Part shown: piece by piece, positions 12,930 to 23,752 of the stretch
How the letters are laid out: each line of letters starts with the position of its first letter
How positions within the stretch are numbered: the first letter of the stretch is position 1
Source of the DNA: Mytilus edulis
Lineage: Eukaryota > Mollusca > Bivalvia > Mytilida > Mytilidae
Assembly: GCF_963676685.1 (NCBI RefSeq)
Contig: NC_092354.1
Coordinates: forward strand, 67,034,241 to 67,098,240
Reading direction: 5' to 3'
Length of the DNA: 64,000 nucleotides
Notes under the pieces: generated by a model
Told to the model about the DNA's origin: nothing
The model's input: only the letters and a program-made list of their open reading frames with translations
Databases searched by the model: none
Program-made: the position numbers and the translations under genes

Positions 12930-13240
12930 TCATAAAATTTATAGATATAATTTTCAGTGTTATCATTATCATCATTATATATATATATGTAAATATTTAA
13001 AAATTTAAAGTGATTAAAATAGTTAGAAAAATGAACGTACCCAATATCTAAGCAATAAGTGAAAATAAATTCATAATCATATGCGCATGATTGATTTACA
13101 AATACTTCCAGACTTATTATCTATTTATCCATCAATATGACCTAAATTTATTATCAAACCTAAATTTCCTCGTGATAAACGTTGTTTTATCAAAATACAA
13201 ACACTAAATTAATAACTACATTAAAGAAACGTCAAATCTC
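12930..13240. repeat. Segmental duplication unit C (partial)
   Basis: A partial third copy matching the start of unit B: ATATGCGCATGATT, ACAAATACTTCCAGA, TGACCTAAATTTATTATC, then CGTGATAAA. Confidence 0.6.
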
Positions 13241-13689
13241 TTTTTTTTCCTTTAGAAAAAAACTCCAGCTGTTACATTAATGTCAATATATTTTCTTTTT
13301 AAATTAAACGATTATATTGCAAGCAATGCATTCTATTGAACTGTTGTCCAATTAATATGTTTTGTTTATTGTTCTGAAAAAAATAATGACGTATATCCGT
13401 ACGTTTTTCTTTTAAAATCACCCAATTTACACCTCAAGTACGTAATTAATGTGTTAAAGTTTTATTAGAAATGACTGCGTATAGTATACAGTATAGAATA
13501 GCAAATGACACAAGAGGGCACACGCTGAAATGGCTCGCTCTTTTAAATAACCATTGTCATTATGTTGATAGTCTGAAAAATAAACCTTTACAACAACTAT
13601 CATATCAATTTACTATGATCCAAGAAAATGAGATCATTTCAGATAAACCAAACTGGAAATATATGTACAAATTACAATTGTCCATACAC

Positions 13690-14240
13690 CAAAATATGCT
13701 TTAAATATAGTTGACATATTGCACATTAAAGAAACAACTTAACCAGCGAATCTTGACATTGATCCACGAACAACGAAAATGAGGCCAAGGTCAAATGAAC
13801 TCTGCTAGACAGACATGTACACCTTACAATCATTCAATACACCAATTATAGTTAACCTATTGCCATAAGTATTAGAAAAACAGACCAAAAAACATAAATT
13901 TAACATTGAGCAATGAACCGTAAAACTGAGGTCAATGTCAGTTAAACATGCCAGACTGACACATACATCGTAAAATATACACCAACTATAGTACACCTAT
14001 TGATTAGTTTAAAGATATTAACTTAACCAAGAAAACTTGTTCACCGATCCATGGAATGCGGTTGAAGTCAAGTGAAAACTCTCTGATGGACGTGAGGACC
14101 TTGCATATACCAAATATACTGTAGTTATTCTTTTACTTATAATAAGAGAGAAATTCAAGTTGTCACTGAATCATTAACATGAGGTTAAGGACAATAAATA
14201 TATGACTGACGGAAACTTAATAAAATAAGGCATCCATATA
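13690..14240 (-). repeat. Tandem-repeat fragment related to family C
   Basis: Units of about 125-140 bp contain AATGAGG..AAGGTCAA and CACCAA(T/C)TATAGT. The reverse complement matches the GACCTTGACCTCATTTT units of the element at 52966-54028. Ends are missing. It abuts the LINE at about 14245. Confidence 0.6.
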
Positions 14241-14244
14241 CAAA

Positions 14245-15500
14245 GTATCAGACCATCACCTCCTGATTGAAAAAATAAGAATGAAACTAAGGAAAGTATA
14301 CACCATGAACAACTCATTAAGGGGGAAATACAATGTCACCTTCTTGAGAGAAAGAACAGTTCAACATAAGACTTTCAAAGAAATTCCAGCTGCTAGAAAA
14401 ACTTGATGATATCGAAGACCAGTGGGGTCAGATAAAAGAGGTAATAAACAGCACATGTGAAGAAACTCTTTGTAGAAAAACACACACCCAAAAAGAATGG
14501 ATTAAACCAGCCACTCTCAGGAAAGTTAATGAGAGAAAACAGAAAAAAACAAATTGAATAGAAGCAAAACTAGAAAATCAAAAGCTGATGCTCAAACTGA
14601 CTACAACAAAACCAACAAGGAAGTTAGAAAGTGTGTAAAAAAAGATAAAAGAGCATACATTGAAAATCTTGCCTCACAAGCTGAGGAAGCTGCAAACATG
14701 AGAAACATGAAAGATACCACCAAAACACTTGCTGGCAAATTTAGACAAACCGGTCAACAAAGTTAAAGACAAAAATGGGAAGGTCCTTACCACTATTGAA
14801 AAACAGATAGCTAGATGGGCCGAATACGTCAAAGATATCAGTTATCAACAAAGCAGATGAAAAGCTTCATATAAGCCTTAACCTACCAACAAAAGTAGAA
14901 ATTAAACAAGCTGTAAAAAAGTTGAAGTCAGGAAAGGCAGCAGATCCGGACGACATTCCACCAGAAGCCCTTATAAGGCCAGCCCAGACCTAACAGCTAA
15001 CCTCTTACATAAACTATTCCGGGATATATGGTAGTTAGAAGAAATGCCTCAAGAATGAAATGAGAGCCACTTAATAAAACTACCAAAGAAAGGCAACCTT
15101 AAAGAATGCAAAAATTACAAAGGAATTGCATTACTATCAGCAAAAGTATTGAATAGAGTTCTCCTTATACGACTTCTTAAGGCTATAGACGAAAAACTCC
15201 GTGAACAACAAGCAGGATTTATGAAAGACCGATCATGCATAGACCAGATAGCCACACTACGCATAATAATTTAACAGAGTGGAACACATTGTTAATGATT
15301 AACTTCGTTTACTTCGAAAAGGCATTCGACAGCTTAGACAGAGAAACCCTTTGGAACATCATGGCACACTATGGAATACCACAACCTTTAATAAACATCA
15401 TCAGAAACTCCTATAACAACATGAAATACAGAGTTTTACATGAAGGCAAGCTCAGCGAGAGTTTTGATGTTAAAACTGGAGTAGAACAAGGCTGCTGCTA
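14245..15500 (+). pseudogene. RTE-like LINE, 5' part (EN end and RT), broken
   Basis: Non-LTR retrotransposon remnant. It begins at the end of an AP endonuclease domain (VSDHHLLIEKIRMK), continues through a linker, and enters a reverse transcriptase with KSGKAADPDDIPPEAL, LPKKGNLKECKNYKGIALLS, QAGFMKDRSCIDQIATL, YFEKAFDSLDRETLW and GVEQGC. Several frameshifts and stops (for example after ERKQKKTN and after the IPPEAL motif) make it a pseudogene. It ends inside the RT at GVEQGC; the continuation lies past 18426. The exact clade (RTE or CR1 side) was not settled. Confidence 0.85.
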
Positions 15501-16129
15501 TCCAGTAGGACAACCGGAAGCGCCTGAGTAAGGATTTCGGCGCTCAGTGATACGGTTCACTAGACGATGTTGTCAACACGTAATGGCGGCCATTATTTGA
15601 CGTCGGATTTGGCATTCCTCGTTGAAAGTCGCATTTATGACATTCTTGGATGCTTAACTTTGTGCCACACAACATAAAAGATAAAGCTTTATTCCAGATA
15701 TTGCAGGTAATTATTTTCAAAGAAGTCGTATCCCAAGAAATGATTTAAACGGCAAAAATAAAGAGTAAAATAATATGAAACATGAATATTGAAATCCAAG
15801 TTTTCATCATTTCCTTTTCATGTAATGAATTTACTATTTATTACTTTTATTATTTTATTACATTCGGATTTCGGTCTGGGGTATCCGCCCTTGTCTCCGG
15901 AAATATTATACCCACTGTCAACATCCGTTTTCAAACTGGACAGACAAAATTTTAAAAAATGCTTCATGATCTCCCTGGAGGAAATAATTCACGTTATCAC
16001 TTTGTGAACATTGTAAACATGAAACTGCAAATACGGACCAAAACGAATCAAATTTGAAAGCGTGGATGATCATGTTTCATGCCGACTGTAAGTTCTCTAA
16101 AAGAGGGGGTGGGGTGGGTGGTTACCAGG
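15501..16129. other. Unassigned insertion between LINE and foldback
   Basis: About 630 bp of sequence, richer in GC at its start, separates GVEQGC of the LINE from the foldback element. It contains a 72-codon ORF with a hydrophobic N-terminal stretch (15789-16007) that matches nothing recognised. It may be a further inserted element or filler left by the rearrangement. Confidence 0.4.
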
Positions 16130-16138
16130 TCCGTTCGC
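16130..16138. repeat. Target-site duplication, left copy
   Basis: TCCGTTCGC directly left of the foldback element; identical to 18417-18425. Confidence 0.85.
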
Positions 16139-18416
16139 GGGTTACACTAATGTCCTGACAATGTCCTGACAATGTCCTGACAGTGTCCTGACAGAAATGA
16201 AAATGCTTAATTCTTTTTTATTATTGGAAGGATTTACTTGAAATTTGGAATCAAGCAACATGAGAACTTATATTTAATAAATATAATTTAAAAAAAATTA
16301 AAAAAATATTTATAAGAGTTAGAAAACTTGACCTGACCAACTTGACTTTGAAACTACTAATGTCCTGACCGATATAAAACGGCTAAAAAAATGTTTTATT
16401 ATTGACAGGATAGACTTCAAATTCGATACCAAGGAAGAATAAAACATTAAATACAAAAATATTAGAAAAAAAAAGAAAAAAAATATTTTCAAGAGTTAGA
16501 AAACTTGACCTGACCAACTACGTCCTCCCGTGACTAATGTCCTGACCGATGTAAAATGCTAATAACTTTTTTGTTCTTTGAAGGATCGACTTCAAATTTG
16601 ATGTCAATGGAGGTTATAATACTTAATATATAGATACAAGAAAAAGAGATAAAAAAAAATTTAAAGAGTTAAAAAACTTGACCTGACCAACGTCGACTCT
16701 GCTCTGACTAATGTCCTGACCGATGCAGAAAATGCTAATAACTTTTTTTTATTGAAAAAAATGACTTAAGTTCCTTACCAAGGAAGATGATAGCATTAAA
16801 TATAGTAATTTATGAGAGAATTTTTTTTTTAATTTTTGAAATGTTAGAAAACTTGATCTAACCAACTTAATCTTTGTCATGATGAATGTCTTGACCGTTA
16901 TAAAAATGCCAATAACCTTTTTGTTATTTATTGGGATATTACCAAGTTTGGGAAGATTACAACACTTAGTATAAGCATGTAAAATAAAAATATTTGAAAC
17001 TTGACCTGACCAATGTTTACCTTGTCCTGCAATGTCCTGACTGATGAAGAAAAGACAAACATTATATAACTGTTTTTTTCTCTCTAAAGACAGAATATTA
17101 TATTTAAATTATATTGATATTTCCTTATTTTTCATTTAAACATCGTTTAGAAAGAACTTGGATGCACTTTTTTATTATTCGTAATATACATGATATATGT
17201 GTATAAGAAAGCCAAAAGACAGTGACATAATAAAATTATGTTTATTATACGTTTTATATTTCTGTGTGATTCTAACATAATTCTACTTTGAATGCTTGTA
17301 AAAACAATATCTTAAAATCAAAAGAAGCCAGTTTCCTGTCCTTATTTATGCTATTTGACATGTTTAATCCCTCATTAACTAAACAACAAAAAAGGAGTGA
17401 AATAATTAAGAAAAATATAGGTAAGTAAACACTCCAATTTGTGTTACTTTTAATTAATGTAGGTGTGATTAAATTTTAATTATTCATGTCATTTTGTACA
17501 TCTTTAATTACAATCATCCTTTCATATTAAATCTTGAAAAGGCGCATTTACTTAGTATCTACAGCATCTCTAATCACATACTTTTCTCAGTGATATAAAA
17601 CTGTGTGGTTATATCCCTTTCAATAACAAAAAAGTTATTGGCAATGCAATCTTATAACGGTCAGGATATTCATCATGATAAAGATCAAGTTGGTCAGGTC
17701 AAGTTTTTAACATTTCAAAAATTATAAACATTTTTTTTTTCTCATTAATTCTTATTTTTAAATTCTCATTTTGAATATCCTTGGTAAGGAACTTTAATTA
17801 AGACAGTCAATTCTTTCAATAACAAAAAAGTTATTAACATTATCTACATCGATCAGATCTGGACATTAGTCAGGGCAGAGTTGACGTTGGATAGGTCAAG
17901 TTTTATAACAATTAAAATTAGCTTTTTAAATATTTTTTATTATATCTATGTATGCAATCTTAGAATCTTCCTTGACATCAAATTTGAAGTCGATCCTTCA
18001 AAGAACAAAAAAGTAATTAGCATTTTACATCGATCAGGACATTAGTCACGGGAGGACGTAGTTGGTCAGGTCAAGTTTTCTAACTCTTTTTCTAATATTT
18101 TTGTATTTAATGTTTTATTCTTCCTTGGTATCGAATTTGAAGTCTAACCTGTCAATAATGAAACATTTTTAGCCGTTTCATATCGGTCAGGACATTAGTA
18201 GTTTCAAAGTCAAGTTGGTCAGGTCAAGTTTTATAACTCTTATAAATATTTTTTTTATTTTTTTTAAATTATATTTATTAAATATAAGTTCTCATCTTGC
18301 TTGATTCCAAATTTCAAGTAAATCCTTCCAATAATAAAAAAGAATTAAGCATTTTCATTTCTGTCAGGACACTGTCAGGACACTGTCAGGACATTGTCAG
18401 GACATTAGTGTAACCC
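16139..18416. mobile_element. 2.28-kb foldback transposon, 9-bp target duplication
   Basis: Begins GGGTTACACTAATGTCCTGAC and ends with its inverse, GTGTAACCC. It is flanked directly on both sides by TCCGTTCGC (16130-16138 and 18417-18425). Each arm is about 1 kb. The left arm has units of about 175 bp starting near 16147, 16356, 16533, 16707, 16882 and 17028, each pairing ACTTGACCTGACCAAC with ACTAATGTCCTGACCGAT; the right arm is their mirror image. The first unit carries four short ATGTCCTGACA repeats. A unique spacer of about 200 bp (near 17230-17440) is the centre. No transposase ORF is present. A 9-bp duplication with long inverted ends suggests the Mutator (MULE) superfamily; Galileo/FB-type foldbacks are the alternative. 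Confidence 0.85.
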
Positions 18417-18425
18417 TCCGTTCGC
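18417..18425. repeat. Target-site duplication, right copy
   Basis: TCCGTTCGC directly right of the foldback element; identical to 16130-16138. Confidence 0.85.
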
Positions 18426-19035
18426 GCCCAATACATTTTTCCTCTTGGCAATAGACTGCATCAACATGGCAACAACTAGAAGACTTGGACTTTGCAGATG
18501 ATATAGCCCTTATATCCAGTACACAACTACAAGAAAAAACAACCCTTCTTTCTTCAACGTCTATAAAGCTTGGACTCAAACCAAACGAAGAAAAAACAAA
18601 AGCAATGAAGATCAATACCAAAAGTAAACAACCAATAAAGATGAACAACACCAACATAGAAGAACTATAGGAGTTTACTTATCTAGGAAGCATTGTCAAT
18701 ATAAAAGGAGGTACAGACTCTGATGTAAAAGCAAGAATCAACAGGGTCATCTTTAACATTCTAGGGAAAGTATGGAGTGCCAAGAACATCTCAAGAAGCA
18801 CAAAAATGAAAATTTTCAATTCCAAAGTTAAATCAATGCTCTTGTATGGATCAGAGACATGGAGAACAACAATAACAATGTTGTCTTGACTTCAAAGGTT
18901 CATCAACTACTGCCATAGGAGAATCATGAACATCAGATGTTTCGATAAAGTAAGAAATGAAGACCTATGGAAAAGAGCTGGACAATAATTAACCGATTGA
19001 CATCCAAATCAAGATAAGAAAATGGGTATAAAACT
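18426..19035 (+). pseudogene. RTE-like LINE, 3' part of RT, broken
   Basis: Resumes the RT reading: FLLAIDCINM, then after a frameshift LEDLDFADDIALIS (the catalytic FADD box), GLKPNEEKTKAM, FTYLGSIVNIKGG, DVKARINRVIFNILGKVW, STKMKIFNSKVKSMLLYGSETW and RFINYCHRRIMNIR. Same strand and decay level as 14245-15500, and it fits as the missing half of the same element, though some residues between SP and FADD are deleted. Confidence 0.82.
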
Positions 19036-19079
19036 CTAAACTCCAATTCCTCAAGGATATTCGCGTGCTATGAAAACCT

Positions 19080-22000
19080 TATTCCAAATATTAATTCAAC
19101 CGCCGTCAATCGACATTCCCCATCTAAATTAAGCAGTTTTTATAATTGTGTTAAAGTTGGCAATGCTGCTGCAGCCAGATTATTCAATAAAAATGCACGT
19201 GGATATCCACAAATATTCCCGTGCAATGCCAGAAAATGACAAACCTGGTCTAGATTATCTGCTGATAATACTATAAGGTCAACAGTGAACGGGAGAGCTT
19301 TTTCGCTTTCCTTTTCCAGTGACATAACATGAAAAACCCAAAGCCTCATTTGTCTGGTTACATAAATAAGCCCAAGTGTGGTATACAATATGTAGGACAA
19401 ACAGGACGGGAGTTTTTTAAACGAACACAGGAACATCTATACCGCTTCCGAAAACCTAAGAAATTCAAAAGCATAATTTATCAACATTTAGGTAAAGACA
19501 ACACAATATTAAATTTATTAGATTTCAACCGCTCGAAACTGTCCAGAAACAACAAGGGCAGTCGCATAAACAATTTGAAGATTCCCGTAAAATTATCGAA
19601 CTGTCTTGGATTTAACGACTTCAAACAGCTTATCCCGTGGGTCTAAATGACAATATACTTGGACAAGGGAACATATCTACTACTTCCTCTATTGATATCA
19701 TGAATATTATGGATAAAAAACAACGAAATAAAAGGTCTCATGGGAAACGTATCAATCGAAATCAACGAGTTAAACATCGTATAAATTATACACTTGATAA
19801 TCTCCTATCTATATTTAAAAATAATGGTAGACATCAATTATTATGTAAACTGGTTCAAATACTCATTAGTAAATTACACGATATTTTCAAAGAGTGTGAC
19901 ACCATCTCATTCTTCAGTCCACTGTATGAATATTCTCGTATAATTACAGCTTTTTGCCACCAGAGGCTGTTCCCGCGTATCGACAAACCTGAAGATCATA
20001 AACGTCATTTTTTAAAAATTAAATATACTAGCAGAAGCATTGATTTTATCAACTTATCTAGTATATTTAATGACTCTACCGTTCAAAACTTTATACCTCC
20101 CTATTTCGATAAAATAGAACCACCTATAATTTCATACACATACAAAAAAACCAGCAGAAGTTTAATTTTTAATTATACGTCAGTTATATCAGACGTGAAT
20201 ATAGATAGTAATACTCCCTTAACTTGAAACTGTGAATCGTCGAAGTTTAGATATGTTCCCTATGGCCATGTTATTACAGGGGACTTCAATATCGTCCAGG
20301 ACAGAGAGGTTAAAAACTCTTTGAAAAAGGACCAAAATATCGTCCTCCATCTAAAATAGATTGGAAAGAGTGTCGTCAAGTCACCAAAGATGTTCTTTCC
20401 TCGTTTTGTAAAAAATGGTGTAAACGGGAAAAATCTGATAACAATCTCTTGATTCTTATTTAAATAAATGTATGAATGTGGTAGATAAGAGAATATCACA
20501 TTTTGAAAATAATTTAGAAGTAAATAATAGAGTACATAATACACCTATTTCCAGAATAAGAAATAAACTTCAAATACTTTCAAAGGTTTGTGTTTGTACC
20601 GGCCGACTAAGCAGCCAACAATGTGGTGGTGGTATGCCGTAAATACTACACGGACGTTCTTAAGAATGAAATTTTAAATTCATTTACATTCAAGTCCATC
20701 CGCTCCACAGAGAGTCATATAGTAAACAAGCATATCACAACCACATCAAAGCTTAAGGCTTCTCCTGAACATTTGAAGGTCCCTACTATGTATTGGCTAC
20801 ATAAACTACACAAAAAAACATTTAAATATCGTTTCATCTCGGCCTCTAGTAAGTGTTCTACAACTAATATTTCAGTGCTCATAACTAGTTCATTAACTAC
20901 TATTAAAGAGCTTATCATAAACTATTGTAATAAGATATATGGACATAGTGGTATAAACCATTTTTGGAGTGTAAATTTTTTTTTTGGATGTTTTAGATAA
21001 ATTACGTGCTTTTGATTCTGCTAATAGTTTTGATTTTTCTACTCTTTACACTACATTTCCACACTATCTTATTAAACAAAAGTTTTCTTATTTAATTAAA
21101 TAGTCGCTTGGTAAAGCTGAATGTAGATATATTTGCTGCAACTCATTTAAAGCCTTCTTCTCTAATGAGAAAGGTAAATATGCTAGATATACTTACTGGA
21201 GGTGTGATGAGATGATTGAAGCTATTAATTTTCTCCTTGATAATATTTATGTACGTTTCGGCAACAAAGTTTATCGACATGTTGTAGGTATCCACCAGGG
21301 GCACTAATTGTGCCCCTTTAATAGCAGAATTGTTTTTGTACTGTTACGAATCACAGTTCATGACTAAACTCAGTAAAGACCCGTCGAAATTGCATTTAAT
21401 TGATAAATTCAACAACACTTACCGTTATCTTGATGATATTTTTTCATTAAATAATCAAGAATTTTCTCAATATACTGCGGAAATTTACCCCAAGGAACTT
21501 ACTTTAAATAAATCAAATTTATTCGGTAATAGCTATCCTTTCCTGGATTTAGATATTTCGGTTTTAAAGGGGAAACTTCACACTAAAATTTACGACAAAA
21601 GAGACGATTTTTCGTTCCCTATTGTTAATTTTCCATTTTCAGATGGTGATGTTCCTTTGGCACCGTCTTACGGTGTTTATATTTCACAACTTGTTCGCTA
21701 TGCCCGTGTCTGTTGTGACGTTTTTGATTTTAACGAACTTGCCTATGTATTACTGGTAAATTATTAAAACCAGGGATATCGTTACCATAAATTACTTAAA
21801 ACCTTTACTAAATTTTTCCATAGATATAAAGATTTGGTTTTTAAGTTTGGTTGTACCTGTAGAAAACTTATTTCAAACGGGATAGTACATCCTCATTTTT
21901 ACGGAAATGTTGTTAACCGTGCCTGGAAATTTAGAAATGATCCATGTAAACTTGTAGCACCTTTAAATAAACTTATTCTAAAAGATTACCTATTCATAAC

Positions 22001-22080
22001 TGTAATAAGATCATTGAATATTGTTTTTATTGGTATAAATATAGATTTTGTTATCAGTAAATTAAAAGCTAACTAAATAT
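19080..22080 (+). pseudogene. Penelope-like retroelement, GIY-YIG upstream of RT
   Basis: From the 5' side: a Naiad-like N-terminal region (NCVKVGNAAAARLFNKNARGY; TVNGRAFSLSFSSDIT, where a TGA replaces an expected Cys codon), then the GIY-YIG core KCGIQYVGQTGR and FFKRTQEHLY (19370-19440). A long linker ORF follows (19637-20227). The RT has KGPKYRPPSKIDW, VPTMYWLHKLHKKTFKYRFI, FDFSTLYTTFPHYLI, TNCAPLIAELFLYCYESQFM and the YRYLDD catalytic box (about 21420), then GNSYPFLDLDISVLKGKLHTKIYDKRDDF. Frameshifts and stops throughout. The order GIY-YIG then RT is that described for the Naiad/Chlamys clade; classical Penelope has it after the RT. Boundaries are approximate. Confidence 0.85.
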
Positions 22081-22195
22081 TTTAATATGTTAGTTAACAC
22101 CACCGCCGCAATAGCCAAATCACTATCCCTATGTCACAGGATCGACAAAAATCGTCTATGTATGTTGAAAGTGGACAGAAGTGACAGTGGAAAAT

Positions 22196-23752
22196 ATTTT
22201 ATAAAAATTAAGAAAAATTTACAAAATTTATGAAAATTGTTTAAAATTGACTATTAAAGACAATAACTCCGTGAGGGGTCAATTGACCACTTTGGTCAAG
22301 TTGACATATTTGTAGCTCTTACTTTGATGTACATTATTGCTGTTTACAGTTTATCTCAATCTATAATATTCCAGATAATAAGCAAAATCTACAAAATTTT
22401 CTTAAAATTACCAATTAATTCAGAGGCAGCAGCCAAACAACAAGTTGCCCGATTGGTCTGAAAATTTCAGGGCAGAGATATTGACTAGATAAACAATTTA
22501 ACTCCGGATAGATTTGCTCTAGGTGCTTTGGTTTAAGAGATATGAGCCAAAAATTGCATTTTACCCCATGTACTATTTTTAGCCATGTCGGCCATCTTGG
22601 TTCACGGGTGGGGTCATCGGACACATTTTTTATACTAGATACCCTAATGATGATTGTGGACAAGTTTGGTTAAATTTGTCTTAGAAGCTTCAGAGGAGAA
22701 GAATTTTGTAAAAGATAACAAAATTTACACAAAATTGTTACAAATTGGCTAGAAAGGGCATTACTCCTTGAGAGGTCAACTGACCATTTTGGTCATGTTG
22801 ACTTATTTGTAGATTTTATTTTGCTGAACATTATTGTTCTTTACAGTTTATCTCTATCTATAATAATATTAAAGATAACCAAAAAAGGCAAAATTTCCTA
22901 AAATTAGGGGCAGCAACCCAACAACAAGTTTCAGGGCAGATAGATCTTGACCTGATAAAGATTTATTGCTGTAAATGCTTTGGTTTCAAAGATACAAGCC
23001 AAAATCTATATTTTACCCCCATCTCCTATTTTTAGCCATGGTGGCCATTTTGGTTGATTTGGCAGGTCACCGAACACATTTTTTAAACTAGATACCCCAA
23101 TGACGATTGTGGCCAAGTATGATTAAACTTGGCCCAGTAGTTTCAGAGGAGAAGATTTTTGTAAAAGATTACAAAATTTACGAAAAATTGGTAAAAAATT
23201 ACTATAAAGGGCAATAACTCCTTTAGCAGCCAACTGACCATTTTAGTCACGATGACCTATTTGTAGATCCTACTTTTCTGAACATTGTTGCTGTTTACAG
23301 TTTATCTCTATCTCTAATACTATTCATGATAATAACCAAAAACGGCAAAATTTCCTTAAAATTACCAATTCAGGGGCAGGAACCCAACATCCGGTTGTCT
23401 GATTCATCTGAAAATTCCAGGGCAGATAGATGTTGACTTGATAAACAATTTTACCCCTGTCAGATTTGCTCTAAATGCTTTGGTTTTAGAGTTATAAGCC
23501 AAAATATACATTTTACCCCTATGTTCTATTTTTAGCCATGGTGGCCATCTTGGTTGGTTTGGCGAGTCACCAGACACATTTTTTAAACTAGATACCCCAA
23601 TGATGATTGTGGCCAAGTATGATTAAATTTAGCCCAGTCGTTTCAGAGGAGAAGAAATTTGTAAAGGTTAACGACGACGGACGAAGACAGACGACGACAA
23701 CGGAAGCCAAGTGATGAGAAAAGCTCACTTGGCCCTTTGGGCCAGGTGAGCT
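22196..23752 (-). mobile_element. Helentron-like family A, inverted partial copy
   Basis: The 5' end on the minus strand is at 23752 (AGCTCACCTGGCCC and the palindrome, then AAGTGATG). Three diverged units of about 450-506 bp with CTTCTCCTCTGAAAC and CCAACCAAGATGGCC follow. The microsatellite is eroded to a short GTCGTC tract and the 3' hairpin plus CTAG is missing, so the copy is 3'-truncated near 22196. Confidence 0.75.

Noticed and set aside
13471..13704. 77-codon ORF beginning MTAYSIQYR
   Set aside because: No family or splice signals were recognised; it lies between repeat fragments and its length is compatible with chance in this AT-rich DNA.
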